46,825 nucleotides of DNA from Streptomyces graminilatus (GCF_001418565.1 NZ_LIQQ01000267.1:1-46825), one strand, 5' to 3'; shown: positions 26,969 through 35,853, counted from the stretch's first letter. Notes: a model not told the origin generated them from the sequence alone. Numbers and translations are program-made.

Positions 26969-28498
26969 GAGGTCGCGGACCCGCTCCGCCGTCTCCTCGG
27001 CGAGCTCCCGTACGCGCGTGGCGGCGCCTCCGGAGAGCTCGCCGAGTATCGCGTCGGCCGAGGTGAGCAGGGCGCGGGCCTCCTCCGGGAGGTCCGCGTC
27101 GGCCAGCGCGCGGGTCAGGGCGTAGTGCTCCTCGGCGATGGAACGGCCGAGGTTCACCCCGTGCCAGAGCCGCAGGGACGTGTCCCGGGGATCGGTCAGC
27201 GTGGCGCGCAGGGTCACCAGCGTGGCCGTGGCCTGCGGCAGCAGCCCCAGCTCCCGTTCGAGGCGGGCCTGTGTCAGCCGGGCCGACACCCGTGCCCAGG
27301 CCGTGTCCTGGACGTCGGCGAACAGACGCTGGGCGCGCAGCGCCTGGAACAGGTCGCCCAGTTCCTCGAACTCCTGACTGAGGGCACGCAGTTCGGAGGT
27401 GTCCACCGCCTCCGGAGCCCGGCCGGGCCGCTGTGACCGATGTTGGTACAGCGTCAGATCCGTCTCGTCGAGCAGGCGGATCAGCGCGACCCGGGCCAGT
27501 TCGGTCATGCCCTGGTCACGGGCCAGCTCCGTCCAGGTGAACGCCGGCTCGTCCGCCGGGTCCGTGCCGAACATCGAGGCGTCCATGTCCAGTGCCCACT
27601 GGCGCAGATCGGCACCCGTGTCCTCCGGCCCGGCCAGTTCGCTCAGACCGCACGCCGTGTCGAAGTCCGTGTCCCTGACCTCACGCAGCAGCGGCAGATC
27701 CTCGTCGAGGCCGTGCAGGCCCACCAGGACCGCGTCGAGGCGCAGTTCCTCCGTCATCGACGACTGGGCCTCGCAGCGCACCAGGTGCCGCAGCAGCCCC
27801 AGATCGCCGTCCGCGCGGTCGAACTGCGCGGCCCGCAGGGCGAGTCGGCGGCGCAGCGGATCCCGGGCCACCGCCTCCCACTCCGCCGGGCCCTCGCCCG
27901 CCCGCAGCACGGCGAGGTCGGCTCGGCCTGCGGCGAGCACCGGCTCCCACAGTGGCGGGCGCGGATGCCGGTCGAGCCGCTCGTAGGCACCGCCCTCCTC
28001 CGCATTGAGCAGCAGGAAGTCGGGCTCGGTGCGCAGCAGCGCCGTGTGCAGCATGCCGATCAGCTCCACGGGGGAGCGCTCGGGCAGCCCCAGGGCGGCG
28101 CGCAGTTCCGCGCGTTCGGCGTCGATGTGGTGGTCCGCGCGGATCTCCTCCTCCGTCTCCGCGACCCGCGCGAGGATCTTCTCCGTACCGTCGGCGGGCG
28201 ACAGATCCAGGTAGTCGTGCCAGCCGGGCAGGCCGATCACTGTCTCCAGCGCCTCGTCGACGCTCGAACCGATGATCCCGGCCGAGCCCTCGGAGTCCGA
28301 GTACAGCACGGATCCGTCCCCGCACACGAAATACGTGCCTCCCGCGCCGTCGCCGGCCACCGGCGTCAGTGGCCCGCCCGAGGCGAGGCGGACCTCTTCG
28401 CAGTGTTCGGCGCGGCCGAGGTCGAAGTCGAAGGGGAACGCGGCCAGTTCAGCGGCGGAACGGCTCTGGCGCAGCAGCCGCAGGGCGTGATCGGTCAT
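26963..28498 (-). CDS. Uncharacterised protein, tetratricopeptide-like C-terminus
   Basis: A 511-residue soluble protein with no signal peptide. The first 100 residues (FPFDFDLGRAEHCEEVRLAS ... VCGDGSVLYSDSEGSAGIIG) resemble the SMI1/KNR4-type (SUKH) fold found in many streptomycete proteins; the rest is alpha-helical and acidic, with repeated helical pairs in the last 200 residues (ALRAQRLFADVQDTAWARVSARLTQ onward) that look like tetratricopeptide-type repeats. I do not recognise a specific function. ATG 28498 has no ribosome site; TACGTT just upstream could be the -10 of a leaderless message. SUKH proteins are often immunity proteins to toxins, but no toxin gene is adjacent, so that label is not justified here. 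Confidence 0.7.
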   Translation of the reverse strand: MTDHALRLLRQSRSAAELAAFPFDFDLGRAEHCEEVRLASGGPLTPVAGDGAGGTYFVCGDGSVLYSDSEGSAGIIGSSVDEALETVIGLPGWHDYLDLSPADGTEKILARVAETEEEIRADHHIDAERAELRAALGLPERSPVELIGMLHTALLRTEPDFLLLNAEEGGAYERLDRHPRPPLWEPVLAAGRADLAVLRAGEGPAEWEAVARDPLRRRLALRAAQFDRADGDLGLLRHLVRCEAQSSMTEELRLDAVLVGLHGLDEDLPLLREVRDTDFDTACGLSELAGPEDTGADLRQWALDMDASMFGTDPADEPAFTWTELARDQGMTELARVALIRLLDETDLTLYQHRSQRPGRAPEAVDTSELRALSQEFEELGDLFQALRAQRLFADVQDTAWARVSARLTQARLERELGLLPQATATLVTLRATLTDPRDTSLRLWHGVNLGRSIAEEHYALTRALADADLPEEARALLTSADAILGELSGGAATRVRELAEETAERVRDLG

Positions 28499-28669
28499 GC
28501 CGCAGAACGTAACAGCCCCCACTGACAACGGGAATATTGCATCCTATTATCACTTTCCGTATCAAGGTGGACGCCTATGGCTGCCCAGGTCCGGCCCCTC
28601 GTCAGTCTCACTCGTTCGTGGCTCGTGGTGCGCCGGTGTGCCGGGTACATCACCTGGCGGAGGCGAACC

Positions 28670-29359
28670 ATGGAACAGACCGCACTGCGTCCCAAGCCGA
28701 TGCCCGGACGGGAACCGGCGGGCGGCACCACACCCCGCCCGGCCCGGCGCCCGCATGCCGCGCGCAAGCGCGGCCGACGGCTGACGACCCTTCTGTTCGG
28801 CCTGTTCATCGGGGCCGTTCTGGTCCTCGCGGGGGTCGGGCTCGGCGCGCTCGGCGCCACCGCGATCGGCATGAGCAAGCTCGCGGACCTGCGGCGCCAT
28901 ACGGGAGGGGAAGGGCAGCAGGGCCGGCCGGAGGGCGCGGCGGCCCCGCGGGGCAGGGCGCCCGCCGAGTCCGGGTCCGAGTCCGGCCGCGGGGCGGGTG
29001 CCGGGTCCCGGTCCGAGTCCGGACCCGCGTCGGGGGCAGGCCCTGCCAAGTCGCCGCCGGGCGGCGTGAACTCGGCCTCCTCGTCCTCGGCCGTGACCGC
29101 GACGCTCGGTGTCGAGGCCGTGGACGCGGAGAAGGCGGGAGCCCTGCTCGTCGGCGTCCATGTGCCCGGACCGGGCTACACCGCGGGGCTCGTCCGGGGC
29201 GATGTACTCCTCGCGTTCGGCGGGAACCGGATCGACTCGGCGTCCGATCTCGCCCGGGTGGTCGTCCACGCCCGCCCGGGGACGGAGGTCACCCTCACGG
29301 TCCTTCACCGCAGCGGTGGCTACCAGCAGTTGGTGGCGATCCCGGGCGTGGTCACCTGA
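28670..29359 (+). CDS. Membrane-anchored PDZ-domain protein
   Basis: A 229-residue protein: a basic N-terminus, one transmembrane helix (TTLLFGLFIGAVLVLAGVGLGALGATAIG), a Ser/Gly/Arg-rich linker of about 60 residues, and a C-terminal PDZ domain (residues 145-225) with GVHVPGPGYTAGLVRGDVLLAFGG and HARPGTEVTLTVLHRSG. This is the PDZ module of HtrA/DegP proteases without the protease domain. It may present or recognise protein C-termini outside the membrane. ATG 28670 has GGAGG six bases upstream; a start at 28577 would add a non-matching extension. It overlaps nothing and converges with the metallophosphoesterase gene 10 bases away. Confidence 0.82.
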   Translation: MEQTALRPKPMPGREPAGGTTPRPARRPHAARKRGRRLTTLLFGLFIGAVLVLAGVGLGALGATAIGMSKLADLRRHTGGEGQQGRPEGAAAPRGRAPAESGSESGRGAGAGSRSESGPASGAGPAKSPPGGVNSASSSSAVTATLGVEAVDAEKAGALLVGVHVPGPGYTAGLVRGDVLLAFGGNRIDSASDLARVVVHARPGTEVTLTVLHRSGGYQQLVAIPGVVT

Positions 29360-29369
29360 CCGCCCCCAG

Positions 29370-30125
29370 CTACGCGACCACCCTGAAGTGGCTGGTCAGC
29401 CGCCCGGTGTCGTCCAGTATGTGAAAGGCGAGGCCGACCGGGGCGTCCCGGTCGGCGGTCTCCGCGCCCTCCCATGGCAGCCGCAGGGTCCAGGTCGCCG
29501 CGGGGCCGACGAGCAGCGGACGGCCGGCGAAGACCGTGGCCGCCGATGTGTGCGCGTGACCGGTGATCAGCCCGGCGATTTGGGGCCGCCGCTCCAGCAG
29601 GGCCGCCAGCCGGTCGGGCCGGTCCAGCCGGTAGGCGTCGGGCAGGGGATGGTGCAGGGCGACCGGCGGGTGGTGGAAGGCGAGAAGTACGGGGGTCTCG
29701 TCGTCCAGCTCGTCGAGCGTTGCCTCGATCCAGGCGTACGTCTCGTCGTCGAGGGCGCCTTCGTCGCTGCCCGGCACGCTGGAGTCGCACATCAGAACGG
29801 CCGCGTCGTCGAAGACGTGCGCACTGTTGACCGGCTCCCCGGTGGCGGGGAGACCGAGCAGCGCCTTGCGGAAGGGGGCGCGGCTGTCGTGGTTGCCCGG
29901 ACAGGTGAGCACCGGGAAGGGCGTGTCCCCGGTGCGCAGCCCCAGGACGCGGGCGGCCTGCTCGTACTCGGCCTCCGTGCCGTGGTCCGCGATGTCCCCG
30001 GTCACCAGCAGGGCGTCGATCTGTCCCGGCAGTTCCCACAGCCGGTCGCGCACCTGTTCGGCGCGTGCGATGGACCGCGCGGTTCCGTCGAGGTGCAGAT
30101 CACTGATGTGGGCGATTACGAGCAT
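29370..30125 (-). CDS. Calcineurin-type metallophosphoesterase (CpdA-like)
   Basis: A 251-residue cytoplasmic phosphoesterase. The dimetal motifs are in order: HISDLHLD (Asp9, His11), TGDIADHG (Asp44), PGNHDSR (Asn78, His79), AFHHPPV and GHAHTSA. The size and spacing are those of class III cyclic-nucleotide phosphodiesterases such as CpdA, but the substrate cannot be told from sequence. ATG 30125 follows GGAAGG. The upstream region (30126-30250) is unusually repetitive and may hold the operator. Confidence 0.9.
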   Translation of the reverse strand: MLVIAHISDLHLDGTARSIARAEQVRDRLWELPGQIDALLVTGDIADHGTEAEYEQAARVLGLRTGDTPFPVLTCPGNHDSRAPFRKALLGLPATGEPVNSAHVFDDAAVLMCDSSVPGSDEGALDDETYAWIEATLDELDDETPVLLAFHHPPVALHHPLPDAYRLDRPDRLAALLERRPQIAGLITGHAHTSAATVFAGRPLLVGPAATWTLRLPWEGAETADRDAPVGLAFHILDDTGRLTSHFRVVA

Positions 30126-30142
30126 GGCCTTCCGTCTCCCTG

Positions 30143-30244
30143 ATGGTTCGACTCAATGGTTCGACTCGATGGCTTCGGCTTAAGGGCTTCGGCTTAATGG
30201 TTCAGGTGGGTTCAGCCATTAGATCTAAGCGCTGGATCTAATGG
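30143..30244. repeat. Tandem 13/14-bp repeats and palindromes in the phosphoesterase promoter region
   Basis: ATGGTTCGACTCA (30143), ATGGTTCGACTCG (30156), ATGGCTTCGGCTTA (30169) and AGGGCTTCGGCTTA (30183) form a decaying tandem array. It ends in a perfect inverted repeat, CCATTAGATC (30216-30225) and GATCTAATGG (30235-30244), with the palindrome TTAGATCTAA (30219-30228) inside. The region is much richer in A and T than its surroundings. It may be a multi-site operator for the divergent phosphoesterase and M24 peptidase genes. Confidence 0.75.
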
Positions 30245-30382
30245 TTGCGCAACTCTCGGCCGTTAGTCGCAGGAGGAGGGGACGGGCGACGCGGTCGGCG
30301 GGGACCGTGAATCGGCTCGCGTCGCCCCGCGCATCCGGGCAGGATGCTGCCCGTAGCCCCTCGCCCTTCCACGGAGGCCCGG

Positions 30383-31507
30383 ATGACCGGCAGCACGCCC
30401 GAGCCCTTCACCGCCGACGACTACCGGGCCCGGATGGCACGCGCCGTACGGGCGGCCGAGGACGCGGGGCTCGCCGGGATCCTGGTGGCACCGGGACCCG
30501 ACCTCGTCTGGCTCACCGGCTACACACCCGCGGTCACCGAACGCCTCACCCTGCTGGTACTGGCCGCCGGACAGGACCCGGTGCTGGTGGTCCCCGCCCT
30601 GGAGGCCCCGGACGTGGCACACGCGGCGGGCGCGCCCGCCCTGACCCTGCGCGACTGGACCGACGGCAAGGACCCGTACGCCGCCACCGCCGCCCTCCTG
30701 GACGCGACCGGCCGCTTCGCGGTCAGCGACAACGCCTGGGCGCTGCATCTGCTGGCGCTCCAGCGGGCGCTGCCCCGCAGCTCGTACGTCTCCCTCACCG
30801 AGGGGCTGCCGATGCTGCGCGCGGTGAAGGACGCGGCGGAACTGGCCCGCCTGGCAGCCGCGGGCGCGGCTGCCGACGCAACGTACGAGGAGATCCGGAA
30901 GGTTCCCTTCGGCGGACGCCGGGAGAGCGACGTCGCGGGGGATCTGGCCGATCTGCTGCGGCGGTTCGGGCACTCCCAGGTCGACTTCACGATCGTCGCC
31001 TCCGGCCCCAACGGCGCCAACCCGCACCACGAGGCCGGCGACCGTGTCATCGAGCACGGCGACATGGTCGTTCTCGACTTCGGCGGCCTTGTGCACGGGT
31101 ACGGGTCCGACACCTCCCGCACGGTGCACGTCGGCGAACCCGACGCCGAACAGCGGCGGGTCCACGACATCGTGCGCGAGGCCCAGGAGGCGGGCTTCCG
31201 GGCCGTGCGGCCCGGCGCCGCGTGCCAGGACGTCGACCGGGCGGCCCGCGCGGTCATCACCGGGGCCGGTTACGGCGAGTACTTCATCCACCGCACCGGC
31301 CACGGCATCGGCGTCACCACCCACGAGCCGCCGTACATGATCGAGGGCGAGGAGCGGCCCCTCGTCCCCGGCATGTGCTTCTCCGTGGAACCCGGCGTCT
31401 ACCTGCCCGGACGTTTCGGCGTACGTATCGAGGACATCGTCACGGTGACCGAGGACGGCGGCCGGCGCCTCAACAACACGACCCGCGAGCTGGTCATAGT
31501 GGACTGA
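30383..31507 (+). CDS. M24 family metallopeptidase (Xaa-Pro aminopeptidase-like)
   Basis: A 374-residue cytoplasmic protein. The N-terminal creatinase-like domain (residues 1-140) precedes the pita-bread catalytic domain with all five metal ligands: Asp232 (VLDFGG), Asp243 (GSDTSRT), His307 (HRTGHGIG), Glu336 (FSVEPG) and Glu350 (RIEDIV). It removes N-terminal residues next to proline from peptides. ATG 30383 has GGAGG five bases before it. A longer frame from 30344 has no ribosome site. The APH-like kinase follows after 53 bases and is probably co-transcribed. Confidence 0.92.
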   Translation: MTGSTPEPFTADDYRARMARAVRAAEDAGLAGILVAPGPDLVWLTGYTPAVTERLTLLVLAAGQDPVLVVPALEAPDVAHAAGAPALTLRDWTDGKDPYAATAALLDATGRFAVSDNAWALHLLALQRALPRSSYVSLTEGLPMLRAVKDAAELARLAAAGAAADATYEEIRKVPFGGRRESDVAGDLADLLRRFGHSQVDFTIVASGPNGANPHHEAGDRVIEHGDMVVLDFGGLVHGYGSDTSRTVHVGEPDAEQRRVHDIVREAQEAGFRAVRPGAACQDVDRAARAVITGAGYGEYFIHRTGHGIGVTTHEPPYMIEGEERPLVPGMCFSVEPGVYLPGRFGVRIEDIVTVTEDGGRRLNNTTRELVIVD

Positions 31508-31560
31508 CCGCACACCAGGAGACCATCCCCGCCCTCACCCCCGAAGACAGCGGCACGACC

Positions 31561-32511
31561 ATGACTCAGCCACCCACACCCACCGCGGACACCGTCCGCG
31601 GACTGGTCCGTTCCCTGCTCCCGGACGGCCCGGCCGACACCGGCGGGCCGGACGTCAGGCCCGCCGCCGAGGGCGGGGCGGGCGGCGAGTACTCCACCTG
31701 GTGGGTCGGCTCCGGATACGTCCTGCGCCTGGCCCCCGATCGTGGGACGTCCGCGCGGCTGCGCCGCGAACTCCGCCTGCGCGACCTCGTCCGCCCGCAC
31801 ATCGACGTCGCCGTCCCCGTCGGCGTGGCGCACGGGGAGTGGGCCCCCGGACTGGCCTGCGCGCTGGACACCAGGTTGCCCGGCGGCTCGGCCGAGGAGC
31901 ACGACGTCTCCGCCGTCGGCGAGGCCGACCTCGCCGCTTTCCTCACCGGGCTGCGCGAGGTGCCCGTACGCCAGGCCGGGACGCTCGGAGTGCCGAGGGT
32001 CGGGCCGCGCTCCCTGGAGGCGCTGCGCCGGGCCGCCGAAGGCGCCGCCGAACGCCTCGCCGCGGCCGACGAGTTCGATCCCGCCCGGCTCCACCAGTTG
32101 ACCGAGTCCGCCACCACCCGCCTCGTCCCGCAGGCAGCCACGGCGGTCCTCGTCCATCACGACCTCAGGGGCGACCACCTCGTGGTGAGCGCCGACGGCC
32201 GGGTGCGCGGCGTCCTCGACTGGACCCACGCCGTCGTCGGCGACCCGGCCGAGGACATCGCCGGCCTGGCCCTCGCGGTCGGCTCGCCGGCGGCCGTACG
32301 GGCCGCCACCCTCGCCGGGTACGCGGCCCGGCCCTGTCTGCGCGGCCTGTGGCTCGCCCGCTGCGACACCGTCGTGCGGCTGGCCGAGGGCCTCGCCCGC
32401 CGTGACAAGGGCCCGCTGCCGCTCCTCAGGGACCGGCTGCGGCGCGCCTGGGAGGCGATCCTGCTGGAGCGGGTGACGGAGCCGCGGGAGGACGGCACCG
32501 AGGAGGGATAG
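31561..32511 (+). CDS. Aminoglycoside phosphotransferase (APH)-family kinase-like protein
   Basis: A 316-residue protein with the APH/choline-kinase fold. The catalytic loop VHHDLRGDHLVV contains Asp201, and the metal loop GVLDWTHAVVGDP contains Asp220. The canonical loop is HGDxxxxN; here the Asn position is His206, so metal binding or activity may be altered. The N-terminal lobe has the expected beta strands (STWWVGSGYVLRLAPD). Substrate unknown: such proteins phosphorylate antibiotics, sugars or amino alcohols, and resistance should not be assumed. It converges with treZ 27 bases away. Confidence 0.82.
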   Translation: MTQPPTPTADTVRGLVRSLLPDGPADTGGPDVRPAAEGGAGGEYSTWWVGSGYVLRLAPDRGTSARLRRELRLRDLVRPHIDVAVPVGVAHGEWAPGLACALDTRLPGGSAEEHDVSAVGEADLAAFLTGLREVPVRQAGTLGVPRVGPRSLEALRRAAEGAAERLAAADEFDPARLHQLTESATTRLVPQAATAVLVHHDLRGDHLVVSADGRVRGVLDWTHAVVGDPAEDIAGLALAVGSPAAVRAATLAGYAARPCLRGLWLARCDTVVRLAEGLARRDKGPLPLLRDRLRRAWEAILLERVTEPREDGTEEG

Positions 32512-32538
32512 GCCCCCGCATCCGCCCCCGCCCCGCGC

Positions 32539-34284
32539 TCACTCCTGCTCCAGCACCACGCAGGACTCCCCGGGAACGTGCAGCAACCCGTCCTCGCCGG
32601 GCAGTTCGACCGGCTCCCAGGCGGCCAGCACCCGCGCGCGGCGCGGGCCCAGGGGGACCGCCGCCGGCTTCGCGCCGAGGTTCGCCACCACACGTACGTC
32701 CCCGCGCCGGAAGGCCAGCCAGCGGACCTCGTCGTCGTACGCGACCTTGATGTCGGAGAGGTCCGGGTCCGTGAGGTCGGGCTGGGCGTGGCGCAGCGCG
32801 ATCAGTTCCCGGTACCAGGACAGCACGCGCGCGTGCGGCCCGCGTTCGGGCTCCGACCAGTCGAGGCAGGAGCGGTCCCGGGTCGCCGGGTCCTGAGGGT
32901 CGGGCACGTCCTCCTCGGCCCAGCCGTGCGACGCGAACTCCCGCCGCCGGCCCCGCCGTACGGCCTCCGCGAGGTCCGCGTCCGTGTGGTCGGTGAAGAA
33001 CTGCCACGGAGTGCCCGCCGCCCACTCCTCGCCCATGAACAGCATCGGCGTGAACGGCCCGGTGAGCATCAGGGCGGCGGCGCAGGCGAGCAGCCCGGGG
33101 GAGAGGGAGGCCGACAGACGGTCCCCCTGGGCGCGGTTGCCGACCTGGTCGTGGGTCTGCGTGTAGCCGAGCAGCCGGTGCGCGGCGACACCGGTACGGT
33201 CGAGCGGGCGGCCGTGCGCGCGGCCCCGGAACGTCGAGTACGTGCCGTCGTGGAAGTAGCCGCCCGTGAGCGTCTTCGCGAGCGCCGCGAACGGGTTCTG
33301 GGCGAAGTCCTCGTAGTAGCCCCGCGACTCACCGGTCAGCGCGGTGTGCAGGGCGTGGTGGAAGTCGTCGCTCCACTGCGCGTGCAGTCCGAGACCGCCG
33401 CCCGCGCGCGGGGTGACGATCCGCGGGTCGTTGAGGTCGGACTCGGCGATCAGGGACAGCGGCCGGCCCAGCTCGGCGGCGAGGGCGTCCACCGCCGACG
33501 ACAGCTCCTCCAGGAAGTGGCACGCGCGCGTGTCCCGCAGCGCGTGCACCGCGTCGAGGCGCAGCCCGTCGACCCGGTAGTCCCGCAGCCAGGCCAGCGC
33601 GCTGCCCAGCAGATACGCGCGCACCTCGTCCGAACCGGACGCGTCCAGGTTCACCGCCGATCCCCAGGGCGTCTGATGCGTGTCCGTGAAGTACGGGCCG
33701 AAGGCGGGCAGATGGTTGCCGGACGGCCCCAAGTGGTTGTGCACGACGTCCAGGACCACCCCCAGACCGAGTCCGTGCGCCCGGTCGACGAACCGCTTCA
33801 GCGCCTCGGGACCGCCGTACGGCTCGTGCACCGCCCACAGCGACACCCCCTCGTACCCCCAGCCGTGCCGACCCGGGAACGGGCACAGCGGCATCAACTC
33901 GACGTGTGTGACGCCCAGTTCCACGAGGTGACCGAGCCGCTCGGCCGCCGCGTCCAGCGTGCCCTCGGGCGTGTACGTGCCGACGTGCAGCTCGTACAGG
34001 ACCGCGCCCGGCAGCGCGCGGCCGGCCCACTCGGCCTGCCAGGTGTGCCGCCCGTGGTCGACGACGGCGCTCAGCCCGTCCGGACCGTCCGGCTGGCGGC
34101 GCGAGCGCGGGTCCGGCAGTACGGGGCCGTCGTCCACGGCGAAGCCGTAACGCGACCCGTCCTGGGCCTCGGCCTCGCCGGACCACCAGCCCGCGCGCTC
34201 CGGATCGCGCTCCAACGCGCGCGTGCCCGAGTCGCACCGGAGTGTCACGCGACTGGCCTGCGGTGCCCACACCTCGAAGTGCAC
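32539..34284 (-). CDS. treZ: Malto-oligosyltrehalose trehalohydrolase (TreZ)
   Basis: A 581-residue GH13 enzyme that cuts trehalose off the end of maltooligosyl-trehalose. An N-terminal E-set/CBM48 domain (residues 1-85) is followed by the barrel with YELHVGTYTPEGT, the nucleophile Asp244 in VDGLRLDAVHALRD, acid/base Glu281 in LIAESDLNDPR and YTQTHDQVGN near the stabilising Asp. GTG 34284, giving the typical start VHFEVWAPQA, is preferred; AAGGGGA is just upstream. It is separated by four kilobases from treY and glgX, all on the same strand, whereas these genes are usually contiguous. Confidence 0.95.
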   Translation of the reverse strand: MHFEVWAPQASRVTLRCDSGTRALERDPERAGWWSGEAEAQDGSRYGFAVDDGPVLPDPRSRRQPDGPDGLSAVVDHGRHTWQAEWAGRALPGAVLYELHVGTYTPEGTLDAAAERLGHLVELGVTHVELMPLCPFPGRHGWGYEGVSLWAVHEPYGGPEALKRFVDRAHGLGLGVVLDVVHNHLGPSGNHLPAFGPYFTDTHQTPWGSAVNLDASGSDEVRAYLLGSALAWLRDYRVDGLRLDAVHALRDTRACHFLEELSSAVDALAAELGRPLSLIAESDLNDPRIVTPRAGGGLGLHAQWSDDFHHALHTALTGESRGYYEDFAQNPFAALAKTLTGGYFHDGTYSTFRGRAHGRPLDRTGVAAHRLLGYTQTHDQVGNRAQGDRLSASLSPGLLACAAALMLTGPFTPMLFMGEEWAAGTPWQFFTDHTDADLAEAVRRGRRREFASHGWAEEDVPDPQDPATRDRSCLDWSEPERGPHARVLSWYRELIALRHAQPDLTDPDLSDIKVAYDDEVRWLAFRRGDVRVVANLGAKPAAVPLGPRRARVLAAWEPVELPGEDGLLHVPGESCVVLEQE

Positions 34285-34409
34285 GGACGGATCCCCTTGT
34301 CTCTGCCTCTGCCGGGCGCTGCTCACCGGGACCTAGCCCGTCCCACGGTTCTTCAAACGCACCCGGGTCCGCGCTCGACCTGACCGTAGGGCGCCCGTTT
34401 CCGCGTTTT

Positions 34410-34427
34410 GTGGACACCCCGCGCGCG
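34410..34427. repeat. 18-bp direct repeat, copy 1 (flanks the FHA gene)
   Basis: GTGGACACCCCGCGCGCG at 34410-34427 recurs identically at 35049-35066. The copies bracket the FHA-domain gene at 34447-34998, each in non-coding sequence. They could be binding sites or remnants of a duplication or insertion event. Confidence 0.7.
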
Positions 34428-34446
34428 CTGCCCGACAATCACGAAC

Positions 34447-34998
34447 GTGACGTCGTCCTTCGAGTTCCACACGTACCCACCGCGCCTCTCCGACGCGCAG
34501 CGCGACCGGGCGCTGAAGGCACTCCGGGAGGGTGTCGCGCTGGGGCGGCTCTCGCACGACACGTTCGTCCGGCGCATGGAACTGGCGCTGGCCGCCCGCC
34601 GGTCCGACGAACTGGCCGTCCTCACCGCCGACCTGCCCGCCGAGAAGAGCGTGTCCCGCGCGGTGTTCGGCGCGGTCGAGGCGCTCTCCGGCTTCACGGT
34701 ACGGCTGCGCAGGGCCTGGCAGGCCGAGCGGCTCCCCAAGCTGCTGCTGCCGCACCCGGGCAACGGCCACCCGCTGCGCATAGGGCGCGACCCCGCCAAC
34801 GGCCTGCGCCTCACCCACGAGACGGTCTCGCGCGTCCACGCCGAACTCCGGCACCAGAGCGGACTGTGGGTGCTGCGCGACCTCGGGTCGACCAACGGGA
34901 CGACGGTGAACGGCCGTCGCGTGATCGGCGCGGCCGTCGTCCGGGACGGCGATCAGATCGGCTTCGGGAACATGGCGTTCCGCCTCTCGGCGGAGTGA
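34447..34998 (+). CDS. DUF1707 and FHA-domain protein
   Basis: A 183-residue protein. The N-terminal DUF1707 helix-rich segment (residues 12-63, SDAQRDRALKALREGVALGRLS) is common in actinobacterial membrane or regulatory proteins. The C-terminal FHA domain (95-180) has the phosphothreonine-binding residues in LRIGRDP (Arg114), VSRVHAEL (Ser128, His131) and LGSTNGTTVNG (Asn150). It should bind a protein phosphorylated by a Ser/Thr kinase. GTG 34447 has no ribosome site, so a leaderless message is possible. Its Pkn partner is not in the window. Confidence 0.85.
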   Translation: MTSSFEFHTYPPRLSDAQRDRALKALREGVALGRLSHDTFVRRMELALAARRSDELAVLTADLPAEKSVSRAVFGAVEALSGFTVRLRRAWQAERLPKLLLPHPGNGHPLRIGRDPANGLRLTHETVSRVHAELRHQSGLWVLRDLGSTNGTTVNGRRVIGAAVVRDGDQIGFGNMAFRLSAE

Positions 34999-35394
34999 GG
35001 GGCGCTTCTGCCGGTTCTGCCGCGCGGGAGCGATTCGCTTCGCGTGCCGTGGACACCCCGCGCGCGGGCACACCCCTTGTGGCCGCTGTCCGTGGGACAC
35101 GGCAGCCGTCGGATCCGAGGCGTGCCCGGACCGCGCGCCGACGAGTCCGTGGGCGCGCGGCGCCGGACCGGTGGCCGGCGGCGTCCTGGGCGCGCTCGGT
35201 CGGCTGATCGACGAGTGGTGTGCCGGCCGCCGCGACGGCTGCGGGGTGTGCTGGACACCGGTCGCCCGTCCGGTCGAACACCGGTCGCGGGTGGCGCTCG
35301 CCGTGTTCGAGCCGGTGGTTCGCCCCACGCGCGCGTGGTCACGTTCGGGTGATCCGGGCTGGGGTGCGGGGACCGTGGTGCCGATGCACAGGGC
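34999..35394. other. Intergenic region between the FHA and subtilisin inhibitor genes
   Basis: 396 bases with no supported gene. Contents: the second copy of the 18-bp repeat (35049-35066) and ACACCGGTCGC twice (35255-35265 and 35278-35288). The promoter of the inhibitor gene must lie here, but I cannot assign its boxes. Confidence 0.5.
35049..35066. repeat. 18-bp direct repeat, copy 2
   Basis: This copy is identical to 34410-34427. It lies 51 bases after the FHA gene stop. Confidence 0.7.
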
Positions 35395-35853
35395 ATGACC
35401 CACACGATCAGCACCGGCAGCACCATCAAGCCCGTCCGGATCAGCAGGCCCGCAGGCACCGCGCGAGCGGTACGCGGCGCCCTGCTGGCCGTCGGCCTGC
35501 TCCTCGCCGCCTCCGCCCCGGCCCAGGCGGTCTCCCAGGAGGACGCCGGCGGCAACTGGTTCTACCTCACCGTCAGCCCCGGCGAGCCGGGCGCCGGCGA
35601 CCCCCGTGGCGCGCTGGTGACCTGCGACCCGCCCCTGGGACACGCGCACGCCGAGCGCGCCTGTGCGGAACTCGCCGCGGTGGACGGCGACATCGGCGGC
35701 ATCCCGCCGAGGAAGACCCTCTGCCCGATGCTCTACTCGCCCGTCACCGTGCACGCGCAGGGCGAGTGGAACGGCCGCCCGAGGGAATACGACAGGACCT
35801 TCTCCAACGGATGCGAACTGGCGGCGAGGACCGGCGCGGTGTTCGCCCTGTAA
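35395..35853 (+). CDS. Streptomyces subtilisin inhibitor (SSI) family protein
   Basis: A 152-residue exported protease inhibitor. The N-terminal 45 residues are a long basic signal peptide ending APAQA. The mature domain has four cysteines (77, 90, 110, 140) in the SSI pattern, giving two disulfides. The reactive-site loop CPMLYSPV places Met112 at P1 and Leu113 at P1'; SSI itself has Met-Val there, so subtilisin-type proteases are the probable targets. It is preceded by weak ribosome-site sequence ACAGGG. Proteins of this family regulate the organism's own proteases during development, and an S8 protease is encoded at 17.9 kb. Confidence 0.93.
   Translation: MTHTISTGSTIKPVRISRPAGTARAVRGALLAVGLLLAASAPAQAVSQEDAGGNWFYLTVSPGEPGAGDPRGALVTCDPPLGHAHAERACAELAAVDGDIGGIPPRKTLCPMLYSPVTVHAQGEWNGRPREYDRTFSNGCELAARTGAVFAL

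Noticed and set aside
31561..32511. Antibiotic resistance gene
   Set aside because: APH-fold proteins have many substrates and this one lacks the canonical Asn. No other resistance gene is nearby, so no resistance role is claimed.
34999..35394. Short open frames between the FHA and SSI genes
   Set aside because: None has a ribosome site or family signature, and both strands are open because of GC content.
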